In this document: positions 29,247 through 37,771 of the stretch, in pieces | Numbering within the stretch: position 1 is the first letter of the stretch | How the letters are laid out: each line of letters opens with the position of its first letter | DNA from: Planktomarina sp. | Lineage (GTDB): Bacteria; Pseudomonadota; Alphaproteobacteria; Rhodobacterales; Rhodobacteraceae | NCBI GenBank assembly: GCA_017856985.1 | Contig: JAFMEA010000010.1 | Location: forward strand, 1-52,988 | Direction: 5' to 3' | DNA length: 52,988 nucleotides | Translations under genes and position numbers: made by a program | Notes under the pieces: generated by a model | What the model saw: the letters and a program-made list of their open reading frames with translations, nothing else | Databases searched by the model: none | What the model was told of the DNA's origin: nothing

Positions 29247-30206
29247 ATGGTTGCACAATATTTGGTAGCAGATGTCGGCGGGACTAATACACGAGTAGCA
29301 CTAGCAAGTGACGGAAAATTGCAGATAGAGAGCATAAAAAGTTATCGTAACTCAGATCAATCTGGCGTTGACACGATCTTACAAAAATATCTTCTGCAGT
29401 ACCAACCTAGCGCAAAGCCATCAGCTGTCTGTGTCGACTTGGCTGGCCCAGTAGGCACCGATCAAGGGGAACTGACTAATCTTGACTGGGTTGTGACTAC
29501 AGCACAGCTTTGTAGCGCATCAGGTGCAGAATTTGGTGCTATCCTCAACGATATGCAGGCACAGGGCTTAGCCCTATCTCATTTACCAGCTACGGCGGTC
29601 AGCGGCATCTTAAAGGGTACCTCCCATGCTGGAAGCCATCTTGTGGTTAATGTTGGAACCGGGTTCAACTCTGCCTTGGTTTTAGACAATGGCAACAACT
29701 ACACCGTTCCAATTAGTGAGACTGGGCACGTCAATTTACCCACACCTAGTCTCGCGATATTTGAATTGCATCAATACTTGACTAGGCAGTATGGTTTTGC
29801 GTCGGTTGAGGAAGTTTTATCTGGTCGTGGTTTGGCCCACATTTATGAATTTCTATCTCAGCAGGAAACCAAAAAGCTAACCGCAAACTCTGCAAGCATA
29901 ATAAAAAATTTAGATACAGATCCATTAGCTTACAAAGCCGTAAATATATTTTTAGAGGTATTTGGCTGCGTTTGCGGTAACCTTGCACTTACTCACTTAC
30001 CATTTGGTGGCATATTTTTAGTAGGTGGCATGGCTAGAGCTATGGCAGACCACTATCAAGAAAGCTCTTTTCAGAGAGAATTTACTGCAAAGGGACGGTT
30101 CACAGACTTTATGAAGCAATTTTCAGTTCACTTGGTAGAAGACGACAACGCTGCACTTTTGGGGTGTGTCTCTTATTTAAAAAGTTGTAATCTTACAACT
30201 CGATAA
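29247..30206 (+). CDS. glk: glucokinase
   Basis: ATP-dependent glucose kinase of the bacterial Glk family (319 residues). The phosphate motif VADVGGTNTRVALAS lies at the N-terminus, then VCVDLAGPVG, ILNDMQAQGLAL (catalytic-base region), NVGTGFNSAL, SETGHVNLPTP, and near the C-terminus GGIFLVGGMARAM. It makes glucose 6-phosphate for glycolysis or Entner-Doudoroff flux. It has its own short upstream region of about 150 bases, divergent from the HpcH/HpaI gene. Confidence 0.9.
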   Translation: MVAQYLVADVGGTNTRVALASDGKLQIESIKSYRNSDQSGVDTILQKYLLQYQPSAKPSAVCVDLAGPVGTDQGELTNLDWVVTTAQLCSASGAEFGAILNDMQAQGLALSHLPATAVSGILKGTSHAGSHLVVNVGTGFNSALVLDNGNNYTVPISETGHVNLPTPSLAIFELHQYLTRQYGFASVEEVLSGRGLAHIYEFLSQQETKKLTANSASIIKNLDTDPLAYKAVNIFLEVFGCVCGNLALTHLPFGGIFLVGGMARAMADHYQESSFQREFTAKGRFTDFMKQFSVHLVEDDNAALLGCVSYLKSCNLTTR

Positions 30207-30216
30207 CCCAGCGCCA

Positions 30217-30459
30217 CTATCGATAAGTACCCATGACCAAAGAATAACTACCGTCCGAAAGCGTACGCTCGAACGGTTCCCCAGCATCCAATATTCCATT
30301 ATTGTTATAATCAAGAAAGGCAATCGCATTCAGCAAAGGCTCATCCTCCACTGTACCAGTAAAATCGGCAATGAAGGTACTCGTAGTAGTGCCTTTGCAA
30401 GCTGCCAGCAAAACCAAGCCAAGTGGGGTTAAATTACCAAATAAGTTGTTCTTTCGCAT
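30217..30459 (-). CDS. small lipoprotein with one EF-hand-type calcium loop
   Basis: Predicted exported lipoprotein of 80 residues: basic start MRKN, hydrophobic segment, and lipobox LLAAC with Cys21 as lipidated residue. The mature part contains the loop DYNNNGILDAGE (residues 50-61), with Asp50, Asn52, Asn54, Asp58 and Glu61 at EF-hand positions 1, 3, 5, 9 and 12. This resembles dockerin/SdrD-B-type repeats, usually in much larger surface proteins. It stops (TAG) shortly after, so it may be a complete mini-lipoprotein or a truncated remnant. AAAGAGGGCT lies before the start. Convergent with glk, 10 bases apart. Function unknown. Confidence 0.62.
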   Translation of the reverse strand: MRKNNLFGNLTPLGLVLLAACKGTTTSTFIADFTGTVEDEPLLNAIAFLDYNNNGILDAGEPFERTLSDGSYSLVMGTYR

Positions 30460-30610
30460 TCAGCCCTCTTTAGACCATGATTTAAGGGCTTTACGCTATT
30501 GGAAAATAACCATTATGGAAACAGTTAATCAGCTAACACCAGCGTTAGTGCTTTTATTGAAAATTAAAAAGACCTGTAAGGCAGCAAGGTCAAAGTAGGA
30601 GTAGAATAAG

Positions 30611-31459
30611 ATGAAATTAGTGCGTTATGGAAATGAAGGCTTTGAGCGGCCGGGCTTAATTGATGATTCTAGAATACTGCGAGATCTGTCGCAACATATC
30701 CCAGATGTCAGCTCATCAATTTTAAGTGATAGTTCATTAGAAAAATTGCGTAAAATAGAGACGGGCACACTACCGAAAGTGGAGGGTACGCCACGCTTTG
30801 CGCCAATTATTTCCAATATTGGTAAGTTTTTGTGTATTGGTCTGAACTATTCCGATCATGCCGCCGAAACTGGCGCCACAATTCCAGAACATCCAATTTT
30901 GTTTTTAAAAGCCAATTCAGCCATAACTGGCGCAAATGACAATGTGGTTATGCCCAGACGTTCAACTCATACCGATTGGGAGATTGAACTAGGCGTAATA
31001 ATTGGAAGTAAGGCAAAATATGTTTCCGAAGAGCAAGCTTTAAACCATGTTGCGGGTTATTGCATAGTCAATGATGTGTCGGAACGCCGTTTTCAAAACC
31101 GCCTAAGTGGCCAATGGACTAAAGGTAAAAGCTGCGACACCTTTGGCCCGATTGGACCCTGGCTGGTTACACGCGATGAAATCCCCGACCCCCAATCCTT
31201 ATCAATGACTTTAGAAGTAAATGGCAAGCGGATGCAGACCGGGAACACCGGCACAATGATTTTCACAGTGGCACAAATCATTAGTCACCTATCAGAATTA
31301 ATGACCTTACATCCCGGTGATATTATATCTACTGGCACCCCACCCGGTGTTGGGGCAGGTAAGAAGCCAAATCCCATTTTCTTAAAACAAGGTGACGTAA
31401 TGGAGCTGCAGATAAGTGGATTGGGCCAACAGCGACAGGTCATCAGCCAAGATAAATAG
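30611..31459 (+). CDS. fumarylacetoacetate hydrolase (FAH)-family protein
   Basis: Protein of 282 residues of the FAH superfamily, which includes hydrolases, decarboxylases and isomerases of diketo acids. Motifs: FLCIGLNYSDHAAETG, FLKANSAITGANDNVV, the metal-binding HTDWEIELGVIIG (Glu/Glu ligands), VNDVSERRFQ, GKSCDTFGPIGPWLV and DIISTGTPPGVGAG. Length and IPEHPILFLK match the ureidoglycolate lyase / 2-hydroxyhepta-2,4-diene-1,7-dioate isomerase-like group. The exact reaction cannot be read. GTAGGAGTAGAATAAG provides the ribosome-binding site. No pathway genes flank it. Confidence 0.9.
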   Translation: MKLVRYGNEGFERPGLIDDSRILRDLSQHIPDVSSSILSDSSLEKLRKIETGTLPKVEGTPRFAPIISNIGKFLCIGLNYSDHAAETGATIPEHPILFLKANSAITGANDNVVMPRRSTHTDWEIELGVIIGSKAKYVSEEQALNHVAGYCIVNDVSERRFQNRLSGQWTKGKSCDTFGPIGPWLVTRDEIPDPQSLSMTLEVNGKRMQTGNTGTMIFTVAQIISHLSELMTLHPGDIISTGTPPGVGAGKKPNPIFLKQGDVMELQISGLGQQRQVISQDK

Positions 31460-31496
31460 TCCGGTGACTAAAGTAGGCTGACCGACAATTCATAAT

Positions 31497-31523
31497 GGGC
31501 CACACTCCATAAGAGTGCGGCCC
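31497..31523. terminator. hairpin between convergent FAH and ndk genes
   Basis: Arms GGGCCACACTC / GAGTGCGGCCC, 11 bp with one A-C mismatch and a 5-base loop CATAA, located in the gap between the stops of the FAH-family gene and ndk. It can serve both strands. No long U-run follows in either direction, so strength is uncertain. Confidence 0.6.
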
Positions 31524-31542
31524 AACTAAAAAGTTATCTGAT

Positions 31543-31965
31543 CTACCCAACCAACTCGAGGCCTGAGAAAAAGTAGGCAATTTCTAATGCAGCTGTTTCA
31601 GGTGCATCAGATCCATGAACTGAGTTTTCGCCTACAGACTGCGCAAAATCTGCACGGATTGTACCCACCGCCGCATCTGCTGGATTAGTGGCCCCCATAA
31701 CTTCACGATTTTTAGCAATAGCACCCTCGCCCTCCAAAACTTGGGCGATAATTGGCGCGGAAGCCATAAATTCGCAAAGCTCAGCGAAAAACGGACGCTC
31801 TCTATGAACCCCATAGAACTCGCCGGCTTGTTCCATTGTTAAATGGATCCGCTTTTGCGCAACAATGCGCAATCCAGCATCTTCAAATTTAGCATTAATT
31901 TTACCGGTTAAGTTACGTTTAGTAGCATCTGGTTTTATTATCGAAAAAGTGCGCTCTAAAGCCAT
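31543..31965 (-). CDS. ndk: nucleoside diphosphate kinase
   Basis: Transfers gamma-phosphate from ATP to other NDPs through a phosphohistidine. The 140 residues carry [15 protein letters not shown] at the N-terminus and the active-site His117 in [12 protein letters not shown], exactly the family position. The ATG at 31965 has AAAGGA 9 bases upstream; an upstream in-frame start at 32025 would add 20 residues unlike any Ndk. Divergent from the ABC-F gene. Confidence 0.97.
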   Translation of the reverse strand: MALERTFSIIKPDATKRNLTGKINAKFEDAGLRIVAQKRIHLTMEQAGEFYGVHRERPFFAELCEFMASAPIIAQVLEGEGAIAKNREVMGATNPADAAVGTIRADFAQSVGENSVHGSDAPETAALEIAYFFSGLELVG

Positions 31966-32086
31966 TTCTAAAATCCTTTTAATTATCAGGTCATCCTGAA
32001 GTTTTCTTTGGTCGCGCGGTAGCACGGCGTCTTACGGAAGAAAAGGTGTGATTGACGCCCAGCGAAAGCTAGGCCATGGGTTCGAT

Positions 32087-33952
32087 ATGTTAAAAATACA
32101 AGATATAACTTATGCCATAGACGGCCGCCGTTTGTTTGAAAACGCAAGTGCCACAATTCCAACCGGACACAAAGTGGGCTTTGTCGGACCTAACGGAACG
32201 GGAAAAACAACACTTTTCCGTATAATTCGTGGTGAATTAGCACTTGAAGGTGGTGAGATAGAACTTCCCCGCCGTGCTAAAATTGGCGGCGTCGCTCAGG
32301 AGGCGCCAGCAAGCGATCAATCACTAATTGAAACCGTGCTTGCCGCCGATCTTGAGCGCGCGTCACTTATGGCTGACACAAGTCAAGATCCAAGTAGAAT
32401 TGCAGAGGTTCAAACTCGATTGGCTGATATTGATGCTTGGTCTGCTGAAGGAAGGGCTTCATCAATTTTGAAGGGCCTAGGCTTTGACGAAATAGCACAA
32501 AAAAAACCATGTGCTGACTTTTCTGGAGGGTGGCGAATGCGAGTTGCATTGGCAGCCGTTCTTTTTTCTGCTCCAGATGTTTTATTACTGGATGAGCCTA
32601 CTAATTATCTTGATCTAGAGGGTACAATCTGGCTCGAGTCTTTTCTCGCACGATATCCTCATACTGTTGTAGTAATTAGTCACGACCGTGACCTACTCAA
32701 TCGTGCCGTCGGAGCAATCTTGCACCTTGAGAATAAACAACTCACGTTTTACCAAGGCAATTATGACACATTTGCAAAAACGCGTGCATCGAAGCGAGCG
32801 GTCCAGGCCGCCGCAGCTAAAAAACAGACAGCTCAACGTGAACATTTGCAAAAATTTGTCGATCGCTTCAAAGCTAAAGCATCAAAAGCAAAACAAGCTC
32901 AGTCACGCGTGAAGGCACTAGAGCGGATGGAATTAATTACTCCTCCAGAGGAAGTCGCAAAACGTGTATTTTCGTTTCCACAGCCAGAAGAGCTGTCACC
33001 ACCAATTGTAGCTATAGAAGACGCCGCAGTGGGGTATGGTGGACCAGATATTTTATCCAAACTAGAATTACGTATTGATCAAGATGACCGCATTGCGCTC
33101 CTAGGTAAAAATGGAGAAGGAAAATCAACTCTTACTAAACTTATTTCAGATCGTTTAAAAACTTCTGCCGGCCGTCTCACCACCCACAACAAACTACGTA
33201 TTGGCTATTTTGCTCAACACCAGGTCGACGAATTAAATCTTGATGAAACTCCGCTTCAACATTTACAATCAGAGCGCCCAGACCACAGCCCTGCCAAGTT
33301 GCGTGCCTTAATGGCTGGTTTTGGTTTAGGACCAGACCAAGTAGATACAATAGTACAAAAATTATCTGGGGGTCAAAAAGCACGCTTATCTCTATTGCTA
33401 GCGACTTTAGACGCGCCACATCTATTAATCCTAGATGAGCCCACAAACCACCTAGATATAGAAAGCCGGGAAGCTCTTGTTCGGGCTTTGACCACATATT
33501 CAGGCGCCGTTGTCTTGGTCAGTCACGACATGCATTTACTGTCTTTAGTTGCAGACAGACTGTGGTTGATTTCTAATGGTCATGTTGTCCCCTTTGAACA
33601 GGATCTCGCAGCATATAGGTCATTTCTATTAGGCACCCCCGCCACAAAAAATAAATCTGAGAAATCTAAACCTAAAAAATCTAATCGTGAATATTTGATT
33701 GCCGCCAAAGCTGAAGTCAGCCGCAATGAAGTACGATTGGAAAAATTAAACTTAATGAACACTAAATTACAGGACAAGCTGGCTGACCCAAAGCTATATG
33801 AAGACCATAATGCCGCTGATCTTGTAGTCTGGCAAAAGAAGTTTCATGAAGTCGAAACTGCTTTACTACGTGCAGAAAAATTATGGCTAACCGCAATTGA
33901 GACGGTAGAGAGACTGGAAAGCAGCACATCAAATAAAAATAGTAATGTATGA
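32087..33952 (+). CDS. ABC-F family ATPase (YheS/Uup-like)
   Basis: Soluble twin-ATPase protein of about 621 residues without membrane segments, of the ribosome-associated ABC-F group. First cassette: GPNGTGKTT, signature FSGGWRMR, LLLDEPTNYLD. Then the inter-domain linker rich in Lys/Ala/Gln (about 235-300) typical of the P-site tRNA-interaction motif region. Second cassette: GKNGEGKST, LSGGQKARLS, LILDEPTNHLD. A Lys-rich coiled-coil tail occupies the last 90 residues. The ATG at 32087 fits family starts (MLKIQDITYAI); an in-frame GTG at 32048 would add 13 residues and cannot be excluded. It probably aids stalled ribosomes. Confidence 0.93.
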   Translation: MLKIQDITYAIDGRRLFENASATIPTGHKVGFVGPNGTGKTTLFRIIRGELALEGGEIELPRRAKIGGVAQEAPASDQSLIETVLAADLERASLMADTSQDPSRIAEVQTRLADIDAWSAEGRASSILKGLGFDEIAQKKPCADFSGGWRMRVALAAVLFSAPDVLLLDEPTNYLDLEGTIWLESFLARYPHTVVVISHDRDLLNRAVGAILHLENKQLTFYQGNYDTFAKTRASKRAVQAAAAKKQTAQREHLQKFVDRFKAKASKAKQAQSRVKALERMELITPPEEVAKRVFSFPQPEELSPPIVAIEDAAVGYGGPDILSKLELRIDQDDRIALLGKNGEGKSTLTKLISDRLKTSAGRLTTHNKLRIGYFAQHQVDELNLDETPLQHLQSERPDHSPAKLRALMAGFGLGPDQVDTIVQKLSGGQKARLSLLLATLDAPHLLILDEPTNHLDIESREALVRALTTYSGAVVLVSHDMHLLSLVADRLWLISNGHVVPFEQDLAAYRSFLLGTPATKNKSEKSKPKKSNREYLIAAKAEVSRNEVRLEKLNLMNTKLQDKLADPKLYEDHNAADLVVWQKKFHEVETALLRAEKLWLTAIETVERLESSTSNKNSNV

Positions 33953-33997
33953 TTTTTCAACCAGATAAAATATAGATAAGTATTTGGAGAGATCTGT

Positions 33998-34570
33998 ATG
34001 GCTGATATTACAGCACGACTAATTTACTTAGGGCTATTGCTGTTAGCGTTAGCTGGCTGGTTTGCTGCAAGCAACCGCCCCTCAATCGGTAAATCGTTAC
34101 AAATGGCGTTGGTTTGGGGAATGATTTTTTTAGGTGGTATGGCAATTTATGGTCTCTGGCAAGATATAACCAGCTCGCATGAGGCTCAAAATATCAGCGA
34201 AGATGGGATAATTTTAGTTCAAAGGTCAAGCGACGGACACTTTTACCTAACCTTACAAGTTAACAAAATTGATATTGAGTTTTTAGTTGATACCGGGGCT
34301 AGCGACTTGGTACTTTCACCACAAGACGCAATCAATGTGGGGCTCGATTTTGAAAATCTTGCGTTTTTAAATAGTGCAAAAACTGCAAATGGAGCTGTTC
34401 CAATAGCATATGTAAGGCTCCAAGAGGTTCAGTTAGAAGAATATATAGATAAATCCGTGTCAGCTGCTGTGAACAGCAGTAAAATGAACAAGAGCCTTCT
34501 GGGTATGAGTTATTTAGATCGATACCAACGAATTGAAATGTCGGCAGATAGCCTCAAGCTATATAGGTAA
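33998..34570 (+). CDS. membrane-anchored retropepsin-like aspartic protease (TIGR02281 type)
   Basis: Protein of 190 residues. Two N-terminal hydrophobic segments (about 7-24 and 36-55) anchor it; the remainder is a single retropepsin-like domain with the catalytic LVDTGASDLVLS (Asp98) and the late hydrophobic SLLGMSYLDRYQRIEM, conserved in this clan-AA family. As with viral retropepsins, only one Asp motif is present, so activity would need dimerisation. GGAGAGATCTGT precedes the ATG. Physiological substrates of the family are unknown. Convergent with holC. Confidence 0.88.
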   Translation: MADITARLIYLGLLLLALAGWFAASNRPSIGKSLQMALVWGMIFLGGMAIYGLWQDITSSHEAQNISEDGIILVQRSSDGHFYLTLQVNKIDIEFLVDTGASDLVLSPQDAINVGLDFENLAFLNSAKTANGAVPIAYVRLQEVQLEEYIDKSVSAAVNSSKMNKSLLGMSYLDRYQRIEMSADSLKLYR

Positions 34571-34581
34571 CGAAGAAAATA

Positions 34582-35049
34582 TTATTTTGGCAGGGTTTCT
34601 GCTTTCAGCTCCCAACTCCCCGAGGACTGATCCCAATACTTTGCGGATAAGCCTTCATCCAAAAACTTTTTCCACTGATTGCGAGCATGCTCCACATCAC
34701 TTGGACTATCATCCTGAAATATAATACAAACACGCTTGGCAAGAGATACTTCCTCGCTCGTCACACTGGCGTTGGAGATACAAATCAAACAATCATGTGG
34801 TGGTGCCACCTGGCCTTCAGGAACAAGCAATACCGGTTGATCTGAATCATGAGCCCCCCCCAACAAGCCATGTGGTAGAAATTCATTACCGGGCCCCTCC
34901 CAAAGCGTCTCATCCAGCGCCTCTAGCAACTTTAAATCTGTCCCTCGCACCACAACCCGCCAATTATTATCCAGACATTTTTTCAACAGTGGCACTAAAG
35001 CTTCATTTATTGATTGGCGTGTGAGATGGTAGAAATATACCTCACCCAA
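34582..35049 (-). CDS. holC: DNA polymerase III chi subunit, probable TTG start
   Basis: Chi links the clamp-loader complex to single-strand-binding protein. Segments GEVYFYHLTRQSINEALVPL, NNWRVVVRGTD, LDETLWEGPGNEFLPHG and CLICISN fit HolC. The usual N-terminus begins at GEVYFYHL, matching a TTG at 35049 preceded by GGAGGA 9 bases upstream; an in-frame ATG at 35067 adds MWRINL but lacks a proper site. With the TTG start the gene overlaps the end of pepA by 8 bases, indicating translational coupling. The pepA-holC order is common in proteobacteria. Confidence 0.88.
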   Translation of the reverse strand: MGEVYFYHLTRQSINEALVPLLKKCLDNNWRVVVRGTDLKLLEALDETLWEGPGNEFLPHGLLGGAHDSDQPVLLVPEGQVAPPHDCLICISNASVTSEEVSLAKRVCIIFQDDSPSDVEHARNQWKKFLDEGLSAKYWDQSSGSWELKAETLPK

Positions 35050-36529
35050 TAGGTTTATCCTCCACATCTTCGTAGTTATCTGCTATCATTCGGTTCAAGG
35101 CGCGGACGCCCCAACCAGTTGCACCTTTAGGTGAAAAAGTACTTTCTTGAGCCATAGAAGCAACTCCTGCAATATCTAAGTGAGCCCAGGGCATGTCATC
35201 TTTTACAAAGCGTTTTAGAAACTGCCCCGCCGTTATAGAACCCGCCGCCCGTCCACCAACATTTTTCATATCTGCAATACGCGATTTCAACTGTTTATCG
35301 TAAGCTTGTGTCAAGGGCATCCGCCAAGCCCCCTCTCCTTCTGCTGTAGCAGCGTCAATAAATTGATCAGATAACTTGTCATTATTGGAAAATACCCCCG
35401 CCATCTCATGACCTAAACCAATAATAATTGCTCCGGTTAAGGTAGCGAGATCGATCACTCCAGACGGCATAAACCGTTCCTGAGTATACCATAAAATATC
35501 AGCGAGGACGAGCCTGCCCTCAGCGTCAGTATTAATCACCTCAACTGTATCGCCTTTCATTGATTTGATCACATCACCTGGCCTGGTTGCGTTGCCAGAT
35601 GGCATATTTTCTACAAGGCCCACCACTCCAACTACGTTAGCTTTCGCCTCGCGAAGAGCAAGTGCCTTCATTGCGCCAGCGACAACGCCAGCACCCCCCA
35701 TATCCATTGTCATATCTTCCATGCCTGCCGCAGGCTTTAAGGAAATCCCACCCGTATCGAACACTACACCTTTACCTACAAGGGCAAACGGCGCTTCCTT
35801 CCCTCCACCGTTCCAATGCATGACTACAACCTTAGAAGGACTATCCGAGCCTTGTCCCACACAGAGCAAGGTTCGCATCCCTAATTTCATCAATTCTGGT
35901 TCGTCTAGTACTTCAACTTTGATGCCAAGTTCAGAGAGTGCTGATAACTGTTCAGCAAATGAAGTTGTTGTAAGGACATTTGCAGGCGCATTTATAAGGT
36001 CACGGGTAAAGAACACACCATCAACAACCGCAAGCTTTTGGTTTATTTTATCGACGTGGTCTTCAACAGATTGAACCATAACTTGCAAATTAAAAGTAGT
36101 AATCTTGGTGTTTGTCTTCTGATCAAGGTAATTATAATTGCGCAGTGCAAGCCCCTCCACCAGATTAGCGGCTTTTTCGAACTCACCACTTAAGATTAAA
36201 ATATCTTTGCATTCAACCGCTTTTGCAATTTCAACGCCACAGGCGCTCACCTCATCAACTCCAGAGCCTTGATTTAATTTTGCAATAGCCAGGCCTTGAG
36301 CCTTTAAGCCTGCTGGGTATGAAAGCAAAAGCACTTTCCCTAACGCTAGGCTTTGGAATTCGTCTGATGCCAGGGCTCTATCAAGACCGCCCGTCATTAG
36401 TTTGTTGATTTGACGACCCAAAACCTCCAACTTTCCATCCTCATCAACCAAAATTACAAGCTGGCCCTCATAATTCATTAAAGCATCAAAATTCATTTCG
36501 ATAACTGAAGTTTTTGGTAGCGGTGTCAT
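35042..36529 (-). CDS. pepA: leucyl aminopeptidase (M17 family)
   Basis: Cytosolic hexameric two-metal aminopeptidase of 495 residues. The N-terminal macro-like domain is followed by the catalytic domain (from about 170) with KGVVFDTGGISLKPAAGM, DMGGAGVVAGAM, the M17 signature NTDAEGRLVLAD, and LTGAIIIGLGHEMAG. Some family members also bind DNA; nothing here tests that. AGGA lies 7 bases before the ATG. Divergent from the lpt block and coupled to holC. Confidence 0.97.
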   Translation of the reverse strand: MTPLPKTSVIEMNFDALMNYEGQLVILVDEDGKLEVLGRQINKLMTGGLDRALASDEFQSLALGKVLLLSYPAGLKAQGLAIAKLNQGSGVDEVSACGVEIAKAVECKDILILSGEFEKAANLVEGLALRNYNYLDQKTNTKITTFNLQVMVQSVEDHVDKINQKLAVVDGVFFTRDLINAPANVLTTTSFAEQLSALSELGIKVEVLDEPELMKLGMRTLLCVGQGSDSPSKVVVMHWNGGGKEAPFALVGKGVVFDTGGISLKPAAGMEDMTMDMGGAGVVAGAMKALALREAKANVVGVVGLVENMPSGNATRPGDVIKSMKGDTVEVINTDAEGRLVLADILWYTQERFMPSGVIDLATLTGAIIIGLGHEMAGVFSNNDKLSDQFIDAATAEGEGAWRMPLTQAYDKQLKSRIADMKNVGGRAAGSITAGQFLKRFVKDDMPWAHLDIAGVASMAQESTFSPKGATGWGVRALNRMIADNYEDVEDKPIG

Positions 36530-36652
36530 TTACTGTTCCTTTTAAAATCTCATTGGCGAACCCTAACCTTTGTTAATATTATTGACCAGATTCCTATTTC
36601 TGTTTTAACCAAATTCAGTTATCGATGTGTTAATAATTCACCAGGAGAAATG

Positions 36653-37771
36653 ATGTCACACATCAACAACTACATCTTAAAGCAATTGCTAACACTGTTT
36701 GGTTTTTTTGCTTTAGTCTTGGTGTTGATATATTGGATCAATCGAGCCGTGAGATTGTTTGATGAATTAATTGCAAATGGACAATCAGCAATAGTATTTT
36801 TGGAATTCACCTCACTAACACTTCCATGGATGATTTCTATAATTACCCCCGCGGCAGGTTTTGCAGCGGCAGTTTATGTAATAAACCGTTTGTCGTCTGA
36901 CGGTGAACTCGTAATACTAAAAAACTCTGGTCAATCAACCCAAGCTATATCACTACCTGTTTGGGTATTTGCATTGTTGATGGCTACAATGAACCTGGTG
37001 TTGAGTAACATTCTAGTACCTATCAGCCAACACCAATTACATGGGCGCCAACTAGAGGTAGCAGAAAACTTGACAGCCCGACTACTCACCGAAGGCAAGT
37101 TTTTGACACCAAGCGATGGCATCACTTTCTATTTAAAAGAAATGAACTCTGATGGGCAACTTGGATCTGTTTTTTTGAATGATACCTCTAACCCCAGAAC
37201 AAACCTGACTTATACCGCGTCAAAAGCATTTCTGGTTAGGGCTGAAAATGGACCACGACTAGTCCTTATTGATGGTCTAATCCAAAGCTTTGACAACGAG
37301 ACAAAACAGCTCACTGTGACAAAGTTTAATGATTTTGTCATAAATATTGGTGAATTAATAAGCCCAAACGTTACAAAAACAAAAAACATTACCCACTATA
37401 CAAGTCTAGAAATTTCTAAGGAACTACTTCTGGGAAAGATACACCAAAGCGTCAGCATTCATGAAGCTTTGTTCACACTGAACCTCAGGATTTCAAGTCC
37501 TCTACTAGGCATTTTTGCTGTGTTGTTAGGTTATGCAGCTCTTTCGTCCGGCACCTTTAGTAGGTTTGGCCTCTGGCGACAAATCCTTGTCGCAGTTTTC
37601 TGGTTAATCTCTTTGAAGTTTATTGAAGGCCTATGCATTGATTACGTACGCCATGTAGGAAATTCTATCTGGGTACTTTATCTTCCACTCTTGTTTGGCT
37701 TTTTTGTATTTCAATCAGTTATATTTACTGTCGATAGGCCATGGCTTAAAACTCAAGGACCTTTGCTATGA
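36653..37771 (+). CDS. lptF: LPS export permease LptF
   Basis: Inner-membrane half of the LptB2FG transporter that extracts lipopolysaccharide. The 372 residues show the usual layout: three N-terminal transmembrane segments (about 12-120), a periplasmic beta-jellyroll region (about 125-270), then three C-terminal segments. IYWINRAVRLFDELI and ELVILKNSGQS are LptF-type motifs. Two ATGs are adjacent; the second (36653) has better spacing (5 bases) to AGGAG. First gene of lptF-lptG-lptD-surA-pdxA-ksgA. Confidence 0.93.
   Translation: MSHINNYILKQLLTLFGFFALVLVLIYWINRAVRLFDELIANGQSAIVFLEFTSLTLPWMISIITPAAGFAAAVYVINRLSSDGELVILKNSGQSTQAISLPVWVFALLMATMNLVLSNILVPISQHQLHGRQLEVAENLTARLLTEGKFLTPSDGITFYLKEMNSDGQLGSVFLNDTSNPRTNLTYTASKAFLVRAENGPRLVLIDGLIQSFDNETKQLTVTKFNDFVINIGELISPNVTKTKNITHYTSLEISKELLLGKIHQSVSIHEALFTLNLRISSPLLGIFAVLLGYAALSSGTFSRFGLWRQILVAVFWLISLKFIEGLCIDYVRHVGNSIWVLYLPLLFGFFVFQSVIFTVDRPWLKTQGPLL

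Noticed and set aside
30371-30598. 75-codon open frame on the plus strand over the lipoprotein gene
   Set aside because: Shadow of the lipoprotein gene; the minus-strand frame has a lipobox and EF-hand loop.
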